Shown piece after piece: positions 1 through 4,726 of a DNA stretch of 5,150 nt; position 1 is the stretch's first letter, and the number at the start of each line of letters is the position of its first letter. The stretch comes from JANPCX01 sp046094425. Its GTDB lineage: Bacteria; Pseudomonadota; Gammaproteobacteria; Burkholderiales; Burkholderiaceae_C. The notes below the pieces were generated by a model. The model was not told the DNA's origin, ran no database searches, and saw only the letters and a list, made by a program, of their open reading frames with translations. The translations under genes and the position numbers were made by a program. The stretch lies in contig JBJTHI010000155.1 in NCBI GenBank assembly GCA_046094425.1, positions 1-5,150 of the forward strand, given 5' to 3'.

Positions 1-1052
1 TGCCCGCCCTGCATATTGGCCACATCACGTTGGCGAATCGCTTGTTTGTTGCCCCGATGGCGGGTGTGACGGACAGGCCGTTTCGCCAACTGTGCAAACG
101 TCTGGGCGCAGCCTATGCCGTGAGTGAGATGGTGACTTCGCGCAAAGACCTGTGGAACTCGCTCAAAACCAGCCGCCGCGCCAACCACGACGGTGAAGTC
201 GCGCCCATTTCAGTGCAGATTGCTGGCACCGAAGCCAGCATGATGGCCGAGGCGGCGGCTTACAACATAGACCGTGGCGCGCAAATCATTGACATCAACA
301 TGGGCTGCCCGGCCAAAAAAGTTTGCAATAAATGGGCGGGTTCAGCCTTGATGCAAGACGAACCGTTGGCCCTAAGCATCATTGAAGCCGTGGTCGCAGC
401 CTGCGCCCCGCACAACGTTCCCGTCACCTTGAAAATGCGCACTGGCTGGTGCGACACCGAACGCAATGCTTTGGGTTTAGCGCGTGCTGCTGAAGCAGCC
501 GGTGTGGCCATGGTGACCGTGCATGGCCGCACCCGCGAGCAGGGCTACAAAGGGTTTGCCGAATACGACACGGTCGCCGCCGTGAAAGCCGCCTTGCGCA
601 TTCCCGTGGTCGCCAATGGCGATATCAACAGCCCAGAAAAAGCACGCGAGGTCTTGGCCTACACCCAAGCCGACGCGCTCATGATAGGCCGCGCTGCTCA
701 GGGCCGCCCCTGGATCTTCCGCGAGATCAACCATTTTTTGGAAACTGGCGAACACCTCCCAGCACCTGAGGTGTTGCAAGCCAAGGCCTGGTTGATCGAA
801 CACCTGCACGACCACTACAGCCTCTATGGCGAGCACACCGGCGTGCGAACGGCGCGCAAACACATCGGCTGGGCGGTGCGTGGCTTGCCCGGTGGCGAAG
901 CCTTCCGCGACGAGATGAATACCCTGGACTCCAGCCGCGCGCAATTGCAGCGTTTGAGTGGGTGGTTTGACGCATTGGCTGATGTCCACCATTTGTTGCC
1001 TCAACAACGTGCAGCCGCCGCCAACGATGCGCTCGGCCTGCTGCAAGCCTGA
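1..1052 (+). CDS. dusB: tRNA-dihydrouridine synthase B, 5' edge cut by window
   Basis: This FMN-dependent enzyme reduces uridine to 5,6-dihydrouridine in the D-loop of tRNA, using NADPH, in the cytoplasm. The N-terminal TIM barrel shows NRLFVAPMAGVTDRPFR (FMN region), VQIAG, DINMGCPAKKV with the catalytic cysteine (about residue 103), VTLKMRTGW, the HGRTRE motif, VANGDI and ADALMIGRAAQGRPWIF (phosphate-binding end of the barrel). The C-terminal part with RTARKHIGW is the helical tRNA-binding domain. A TTG at 30 could serve as a start, but the frame is open to the left edge, and the upstream codons read PALHIGHIT, matching the normal DusB N-terminus. Bases 1-2 are TG in the right phase, so the real start is probably an ATG whose A lies just outside the window; this would give about 350 residues, a normal DusB length. 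It ends in TGA, 15 bp before fis. The family is certain; DusB rather than DusA or DusC is supported by the motifs and the fis neighbour. Confidence 0.96.
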   Translation, partial: PALHIGHITLANRLFVAPMAGVTDRPFRQLCKRLGAAYAVSEMVTSRKDLWNSLKTSRRANHDGEVAPISVQIAGTEASMMAEAAAYNIDRGAQIIDINMGCPAKKVCNKWAGSALMQDEPLALSIIEAVVAACAPHNVPVTLKMRTGWCDTERNALGLARAAEAAGVAMVTVHGRTREQGYKGFAEYDTVAAVKAALRIPVVANGDINSPEKAREVLAYTQADALMIGRAAQGRPWIFREINHFLETGEHLPAPEVLQAKAWLIEHLHDHYSLYGEHTGVRTARKHIGWAVRGLPGGEAFRDEMNTLDSSRAQLQRLSGWFDALADVHHLLPQQRAAAANDALGLLQA

Positions 1053-1067
1053 ACTTCATTCACCGCC

Positions 1068-1313
1068 ATGAGTAATCAAAACAAAAAACACATTGAAGAA
1101 TGCATACGCGAAAGCCTGGAGGCTTACTTCAAAGACCTGCGTGGCGTGGAGCCCAGCGCCATGTACGACATGATTCTTCAAGTAGTGGAAAAACCGCTGC
1201 TTGATGTGGTGATGAAAAAAGCCGAAGGCAACCAAAGCCGCGCCGCCGAGTGGTTGGGCATCAACCGCAATACGCTGCGGCGTAAGTTGGTGGAGCACAA
1301 ACTGGTGAAGTGA
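1068..1313 (+). CDS. fis: Fis family nucleoid-associated DNA-binding protein
   Basis: Fis is a homodimeric DNA-bending protein that organises the nucleoid, activates stable RNA promoters and assists some site-specific recombinases. This copy has 81 residues. Residues 8-50 correspond to the dimerisation helices (IRESLEAYFKDLRG, then MILQVVEKPLLDVVMK). Residues 54-78 are the helix-turn-helix: GNQSRAAEWLGINRNTLRRK closely follows the enteric GNQTRAA...GINRGTLRKK. Compared with the 98-residue E. coli protein, it begins directly at the first helix and lacks the N-terminal beta-hairpin arm used to activate Hin/Gin invertases, as is usual for short betaproteobacterial Fis. The ATG at 1068 is the only reasonable start; the sequence before it (CTTCATTCACCGCC) has no clear Shine-Dalgarno, suggesting translation coupled to dusB. 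The TGA stop overlaps a GTG that could start the next gene. Confidence 0.96.
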   Translation: MSNQNKKHIEECIRESLEAYFKDLRGVEPSAMYDMILQVVEKPLLDVVMKKAEGNQSRAAEWLGINRNTLRRKLVEHKLVK

Positions 1314-1327
1314 CCAGGCGATGTCTC

Positions 1328-1774
1328 ATGCAGCCCATAACAGTCACCTTCAATGAGGTATTTGACGTTGTCAAGTCGCGTGGTTCGGACGGGCGCCTCC
1401 AAAGAACACAGTTCGGCTTTTCGACGAGTGAATTCAAGAAATATGGCGTTTCGGTTCCAGGCTTTCCTCGCGTTTGTAAAGGCGACACCGTGACAGTACT
1501 GCTGCGAGAGCAAAACAATTGGCAAACCCTCTTGGGTTGGTACAACCACTCAACCTCTGAATTTGCGCTGCACGACTATCGCGGATTGTTCTTGGTTGCC
1601 CTGATTTTTCTTTTCGCAGCGCTGCTTTTCTTTGGCCTTGGCGGGGGCAACTATGGACTCTTGCTGACACTTTTTTCTCTTCTCGGATGCGGGTACTGGG
1701 GCATGTCTGCTTTTCGGGCCTATCGTGTGAAACAGAAACTCATCGCCATTGCAAAAGAAAACCGTTCGGGCTGA
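1328..1774 (+). CDS. Hypothetical protein, soluble N-terminal domain plus two membrane segments
   Basis: I do not recognise this gene. From the ATG at 1328 it encodes 148 residues. Residues 1-80 are hydrophilic, with beta-rich stretches such as KGDTVTVLLREQNNWQTLLG that loosely recall a small OB-like barrel; this fold guess is weak. Residues about 86-104 (GLFLVALIFLFAALLFFGL) and 109-130 are two hydrophobic segments separated by a Gly-rich turn (GGGN), followed by a basic tail (RAYRVKQKL), so an inner-membrane hairpin protein is likely. A GTG at 1310 in the same frame overlaps the fis TGA (GTGA) and would add six residues (MTRRCL). I prefer ATG 1328 because AGGCGA lies just upstream, but coupling through GTG is possible. 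Base composition is visibly less GC-rich than in dusB and purH, suggesting a later arrival between fis and purH. The last three codons and the stop lie in the left arm of the repeat at 1762-1839. Confidence 0.72.
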   Translation: MQPITVTFNEVFDVVKSRGSDGRLQRTQFGFSTSEFKKYGVSVPGFPRVCKGDTVTVLLREQNNWQTLLGWYNHSTSEFALHDYRGLFLVALIFLFAALLFFGLGGGNYGLLLTLFSLLGCGYWGMSAFRAYRVKQKLIAIAKENRSG

Positions 1775-1839
1775 GCCTGTCGAAGCCCCTTAGCCAATAG
1801 CCTCCGCACGCTGCCCTTCGACAGGCTCAGGGCGAACGG
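1762..1839. repeat. REP-like inverted repeat pair between hypothetical gene and purH
   Basis: Two 24-bp arms, 1762-1785 and 1816-1839, are inverted copies with only two mismatches, separated by a 30-nt spacer. The shared core is CTGAGCCTGTCGAAG, preceded by CCGTTCG. Each arm also folds on its own: GGGCT/AGCCC (1768-1772 with 1784-1788) on the left and GCCCT/AGGGC (1813-1817 with 1829-1833) on the right, each with an 11-nt loop. I recall CTTCGACAGGCTCAGGGCGAACGG-type sequences as common dispersed intergenic repeats in Burkholderiales and other proteobacteria, but copy number cannot be checked here. As RNA the pair would make a strong long hairpin. It lacks a downstream U-run, so it may attenuate transcription or stabilise a 3' end rather than act as a classical terminator. 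It supplies the stop codon of the upstream gene and ends 20 bp before purH. Confidence 0.88.
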
Positions 1840-1859
1840 AGTGAAAGAAGAATCCATCC

Positions 1860-3437
1860 ATGTACGCCCTCCTCTCCGTCTCCGACAAAACCGGCATCCT
1901 CGACTTCGCCCGCGAGTTGCACCAGCTCGGCGTTCAACTGCTGTCCACTGGCGGCACAGCCAAACTCTTGAGTGAAGCAGGCCTGCCCGTCACCGAGGTG
2001 GCCGACCACACAGGCTTCCCGGAAATGCTCGATGGCCGGGTGAAAACTTTGCACCCCATGATCCACGGCGGTTTGCTCGCACGGCGCGACCACCCCGAGC
2101 ATGTGGCGGCGATTGAGCAGCACGACATTTCGCCCATCGACCTCTTGGTGGTCAACCTCTATCCCTTTGAAGCCACGGTCGCCAAACCCGGTTGCACCTT
2201 GGAGGACGCGATTGAAAACATCGACATTGGCGGCCCGGCCATGGTGCGCTCGGCCGCGAAAAACTGGAAAGACGTGGCGGTGCTCACCGATGCGTCGCAG
2301 TACGCCCAGGTGCTGGCTGAACTGAAAGCAGGCGGTATCAAAAAGGAAACCAAGTTCGCTTTGTCCGTCGCCGCATTCAACCGCATTGCGCAGTACGACG
2401 CCGCCATCAGCGACTACCTCTCCAGCTTGCAAGAAGGTGGCAGCCGCAGTGAATTCCCCGGCCAAAGCAACGGCAGCTTCATCAAGCTGCAAGACCTGCG
2501 TTACGGCGAGAACCCGCACCAAGCCGCCGCTTTCTACCGCGATCTGTATCCCGCCCCCGGCTCCCTCGTCACCGCCGTGCAATTGCAAGGCAAGGAACTG
2601 AGCTACAACAACATTGCCGATGCCGATGCGGCTTGGGAATGTGTGAAGAGTTTTGAGACCCCCACCTGCGTCATCGTCAAACACGCCAACCCCTGCGGCG
2701 TGGCCGTGGGCGCACATGCGGCCGAGGCCTACAGCAAAGCCTTCAAAACCGACCCTACCTCGGCCTTCGGGGGCATCATTGCCTTTAACACCGTGGTGGA
2801 CTTGGCGGCCGCGCAGTTGGTCGCTAAACAGTTCGTTGAGGTGTTGATTGCTCCGAGCTACACCGACGAAGCCCTGGCCGTGTTCGCCGCCAAAGCCAAC
2901 ACCCGTGTGCTGAAAATTTCCCTCGATGGGGTGGACAGAAACGCAAGCAGCGCCTGGCAACAAGGCCGCAATGCCATGGACGCCAAACGGGTGGGTTCAG
3001 GCCTGCTGCTGCAAAGCGCAGACAACCGCGAGGTGCAGCGCAGCGAGTTGAAAGTGGTCACCACGCTGCAACCCACGCCCGCGCAAATGGACGACCTGAT
3101 GTTCGCCTGGAAAGTGGCCAAGTATGTGAAAAGCAATGCCATCGTGTTTTGCGGCGGCGGCATGACCTTGGGCGTGGGCGCAGGCCAGATGAGCCGCATC
3201 GACTCGGCCCGCATCGCCAGCATCAAGGCCGAGAATGCCTCCCTCACCTTGAAGGGCTCCGCAGTGGCCAGCGACGCTTTCTTCCCCTTCCGCGACGGCC
3301 TCGATGTAGTGATCGACGCCGGTGCCACCTGTGTGATTCAACCGGGTGGTTCGGTGCGTGATGATGAGGTGATCGCGGCTGCCAACGAGCGCGGCATTGC
3401 CATGGTGCTGACGGGGGTGCGGCACTTCAGGCACTGA
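1860..3437 (+). CDS. purH: Bifunctional AICAR formyltransferase / IMP cyclohydrolase
   Basis: PurH catalyses the last two steps of de novo purine synthesis: formylation of AICAR with 10-formyl-tetrahydrofolate to FAICAR, then ring closure to IMP. The 525 residues match the family's usual length (about 520-530), so the gene is complete. The N-terminal MGS-like cyclohydrolase domain (about 1-190) shows SVSDKTG (6-12), STGGT (29-33), GRVKTLHPMIHGGLLARR (59-76), DLLVVNLYPF (94-103) and IGGPAMVRSAAKN. The C-terminal transformylase domain shows RYGENPHQ (214-221), the catalytic Lys-His pair in KHANPCG (274-275), SAFGGIIAFN, FPFRDGLD near 475-482 and QPGGSVRD, ending in the typical FRH. The ATG at 1860 is preceded by GAAAGAAG (1843-1850), a reasonable ribosome site at 9 nt. 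It follows the REP-like repeat and may be cotranscribed with dusB-fis. In many Burkholderiales ruvC follows; here a large palindrome follows instead. Confidence 0.98.
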   Translation: MYALLSVSDKTGILDFARELHQLGVQLLSTGGTAKLLSEAGLPVTEVADHTGFPEMLDGRVKTLHPMIHGGLLARRDHPEHVAAIEQHDISPIDLLVVNLYPFEATVAKPGCTLEDAIENIDIGGPAMVRSAAKNWKDVAVLTDASQYAQVLAELKAGGIKKETKFALSVAAFNRIAQYDAAISDYLSSLQEGGSRSEFPGQSNGSFIKLQDLRYGENPHQAAAFYRDLYPAPGSLVTAVQLQGKELSYNNIADADAAWECVKSFETPTCVIVKHANPCGVAVGAHAAEAYSKAFKTDPTSAFGGIIAFNTVVDLAAAQLVAKQFVEVLIAPSYTDEALAVFAAKANTRVLKISLDGVDRNASSAWQQGRNAMDAKRVGSGLLLQSADNREVQRSELKVVTTLQPTPAQMDDLMFAWKVAKYVKSNAIVFCGGGMTLGVGAGQMSRIDSARIASIKAENASLTLKGSAVASDAFFPFRDGLDVVIDAGATCVIQPGGSVRDDEVIAAANERGIAMVLTGVRHFRH

Positions 3438-3438
3438 G

Positions 3439-3460
3439 GCGGCAGTGCTGCACCGCTTTT
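3439..3460 (+). terminator. Possible weak rho-independent terminator after purH
   Basis: Two bases after the purH TGA, GCGG (3439-3442) can pair with CCGC (3453-3456), or GCG-GCA can pair with TGC-CGC using a two-base bulge, followed by TTTT and a T-rich stretch to 3470. The stem is short and imperfect, so termination here may depend on the much larger palindrome that begins at about 3470. Confidence 0.3.
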
Positions 3461-3469
3461 CTGCTTTGT

Positions 3470-3740
3470 TGTGAGGTGAATGGTTATGCGGTGCACTGCG
3501 TCGGGATATGCTCCCGACAGCGCACTCACTTTCTTTTGCTTGCCCAAAAGAAAGTAAGCAAAGAAAAGGGCACCCCGAATCCGGCGGTCCCGGGGTACCG
3601 GGACTGCTCTGCGCTGCTCGGACAAGACGGGAAGTTCAGAAACTCGCCCTGCGGGCTCAAACATCTGAACTTCTTTTTCCGTCTTGCCCTGCGCTGCTCG
3701 ACGCCTCCCACGGAGACTCCAAGAGCGAACACCAGCAGGC
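3470..3740 (+). repeat. Left unit of the palindrome, chain of four hairpins
   Basis: Reading inward, four local stems are visible. Stem A: GTCGGGA 3500-3506 with TCCCGAC 3512-3518. Stem B: ACTTTCTTTTG 3528-3538 with its perfect 11-bp complement 3545-3555 around a 6-nt loop. Stem C: GTCCCGG 3587-3593 with CCGGGAC 3598-3604 around GGTA. Stem D: CAAGACGG-GAAGTTCAG (3623-3639) with CTGAACTTC (3665-3673) and CCGTCTTG (3679-3686), carrying a five-T bulge and a GCCC/GGGC tip. The 11-base TGCGCTGCTCG occurs twice, just before stem D (3610-3620) and just after it (3690-3700). Confidence 0.82.
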
Positions 3741-3785
3741 GGCTCGTTTGGCTGCGCCAAACATCGCGGCGATGCCCAGCGAGCC
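3741..3785. repeat. Branched apex at the palindrome centre
   Basis: GGCTCG (3741-3746) can pair with CGAGCC (3780-3785), enclosing two further small palindromes: GTTTGG/CCAAAC (3746-3762, loop CTGCG) and CATCGC/GCGATG (3762-3774, single central G). A folded strand would therefore end in a forked rather than simple loop. The pairings are read directly; any function is unknown. Confidence 0.6.
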
Positions 3786-4053
3786 GTGGTGTATTGGCTC
3801 TTGGGCCCCCTTGAGACGAGCTGAGCAGCACAGCGGGAGGCGGGAAGAGAAGCGCAGATGTTTGAGCCCGTACTCGGGCGAGTTCTGCGCTTCCCGCCTT
3901 CCGCGAGCAGCGCAAGGCAGCCCCGGTACTCCGGGGCCTCGGAACCGGGGTCGCCTTTTCTTTGCTTACTTTCTTTTGGCGAAGCAAAAGAAAGTGAGTG
4001 CGCTGTCGGGCGCACATCCCGACGCAGTGCCAAGAACACCAAACACTCTCACA
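3783..4053 (-). repeat. Right unit of the palindrome, same hairpins in reverse
   Basis: On the minus strand this unit repeats the left unit's order of stems. Stem A is GTCGGG 4005-4010 with CCCGAC 4018-4023. Stem B is ACTTTCTTTTG 3968-3978 with 3985-3995, again an 11-bp perfect stem with a 6-nt loop (GCGAAG). Stem C is GCCCCGG 3920-3926 with CCGGGGC 3931-3937. Stem D is AGGCGG (3838-3843) and GAAGCGCAG (3849-3857) with CTGCGCTTC (3885-3893) and CCGCCT (3894-3899), with a five-base bulge in the equivalent place and a GCCCG/CGGGC tip (3866-3879). Several differences from the left unit are compensated across the stems. The unit ends 55 bp before the acyltransferase start, so it may contain part of that operon's promoter region; no convincing -35/-10 pair was seen. 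Confidence 0.82.
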
Positions 4054-4108
4054 CGCAAGCAACCCAGAAAAGCCGCCAGCCAGCGGCCACCGGCTACCAT
4101 TCGCCCCC

Positions 4109-4726
4109 ATGTCCCTCGCCCAAGCCGTTGGCCTGTTGTTGTCCTTCTTGGCTCGCCTCATCACCGGCGCGCAAGGTCATTGGTATGGGTGCCCGCCCAA
4201 GGCCGAGCAGCGCATTTATTTCGCCAACCACCAAAGCCACTTCGACTGGGTGTTGATTTGGGCCGCCTTGCCCGCTGAGTTGCGCAACACCACCCGGCCG
4301 ATTGCGGCGCGTGACTACTGGACTTCATCCAAACTCAAACACTGGATCACCCGCGAAGTGTTCAATGCGGTGTACGTGAGCCGCGAACGCACGGCGGATG
4401 AAGACCCGCTGGAGCCTCTGATGGAAGCGCTGCGCCACGGCGACTCCTTGGTCATCTTTCCCGAAGGCACCCGTGGCAACAAGGCCGACCCCGCCATGTT
4501 CAAAGCGGGGCTCTTTCATTTGGCCGAGGCTTTTCCTGAGGTGCAGTTGATTCCGGCCTGGGTGGACAACGTGCAGCGTGTCATGCCCAAAGGTGAGGTG
4601 GTGCCGGTGCCGCTGCTGTGTTCGGTCACGTTTGGCGCGCCGTTGCGTGTGGAGCCTGGTGAAGACAAACGCGCGTTTCTGGCGCGAGCACGACAAGCCG
4701 TGATAGACCTGAGAGAGGTCGATTGA
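4109..4726 (+). CDS. 1-acyl-sn-glycerol-3-phosphate acyltransferase family protein (PlsC-like)
   Basis: This protein probably transfers an acyl chain to lysophosphatidate, giving phosphatidate, at the inner membrane. It has 205 residues. An N-terminal hydrophobic segment (about 5-20, AVGLLLSFLARLITG) is followed by acyltransferase motif I NHQSHFD (40-46), with catalytic His41 and Asp46 in HX4D spacing. Motif III FPEGTRG lies at 117-123, and the LIPAWVDN block (147-154) corresponds to motif IV. YVSRERT (89-95) fits the motif II region. Start choice: the frame stays open further upstream, but that part lies in the palindrome; ATG 4109 puts a typical short hydrophobic N-terminus in place. The ribosome site is weak. 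The gene overlaps the next by one base (TGATG), so the two are almost certainly cotranscribed and feed consecutive steps of phospholipid synthesis. It is shorter than E. coli PlsC (about 245) and probably a paralogue, so exact acceptor specificity is uncertain. Confidence 0.9.
   Translation: MSLAQAVGLLLSFLARLITGAQGHWYGCPPKAEQRIYFANHQSHFDWVLIWAALPAELRNTTRPIAARDYWTSSKLKHWITREVFNAVYVSRERTADEDPLEPLMEALRHGDSLVIFPEGTRGNKADPAMFKAGLFHLAEAFPEVQLIPAWVDNVQRVMPKGEVVPVPLLCSVTFGAPLRVEPGEDKRAFLARARQAVIDLREVD

Larger units (their letters stand above)
3470..4053. repeat. Large imperfect intergenic palindrome (~584 bp), no credible gene
   Basis: The stretch between purH and the acyltransferase is one long inverted repeat with its axis at about 3761.5. 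Outermost matches are TGTGAG at 3470-3475 against CTCACA at 4048-4053. The best-conserved part is 3493-3569 against 3954-4030, where I count 4 mismatches in 77 by eye, with uninterrupted matches of 29 and 26 bases. Similarity continues with small gaps to the centre, where CCAAGAGC (3719-3726) faces GCTCTTGG. Reading frames cross the region on both strands, but they are GC-skewed, mutually mirrored (both strands give SLSFA-PKESKQRKG-type peptides) and resemble no protein, so I treat them as by-products. Sequences such as CTTTCTTTTG-CTTGCC-CAAAAGAAAG are, from memory, widely dispersed in Comamonadaceae and some other proteobacterial genomes. Likely a dispersed structured repeat or two such units inserted head to head; it could also end transcription from both sides. 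Confidence 0.9.

Noticed and set aside
751..775. Inverted repeat AACACCT/AGGTGTT inside dusB
   Set aside because: A 7-bp stem with an 11-nt loop inside a conserved coding region is easily expected by chance.
1827..2963. 378-codon minus-strand frame opposite purH
   Set aside because: It is antisense to a gene with clear motifs throughout; long opposite-strand frames are common in GC-rich genes.
3493..4030. CRISPR array or ordinary insertion sequence
   Set aside because: There are no regularly spaced identical direct repeats and no transposase frame; the symmetry is inverted and continuous.
3998..4108. N-terminal extension of the acyltransferase upstream of ATG 4109
   Set aside because: The added residues are encoded largely by the palindrome and do not resemble the family; ATG 4109 gives a normal N-terminus.
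4054..4108. Promoter for the acyltransferase operon
   Set aside because: TACCAT near 4095 could be a -10, but no acceptable -35 lies at the right distance, so I do not call it.
3338..4164. Two overlapping minus-strand frames across the same region
   Set aside because: Peptides such as SLSFA-PKESKQRKG appear on both strands as a consequence of the inverted repeat; compensated differences fit a nucleic acid fold, not coding constraint.
3508..4278. Long + strand frame crossing the palindrome and running into the acyltransferase region
   Set aside because: It is composed of repeat sequence, mirrors the minus-strand frames because the DNA is palindromic, shows no protein motif, and overlaps the real acyltransferase in another frame.
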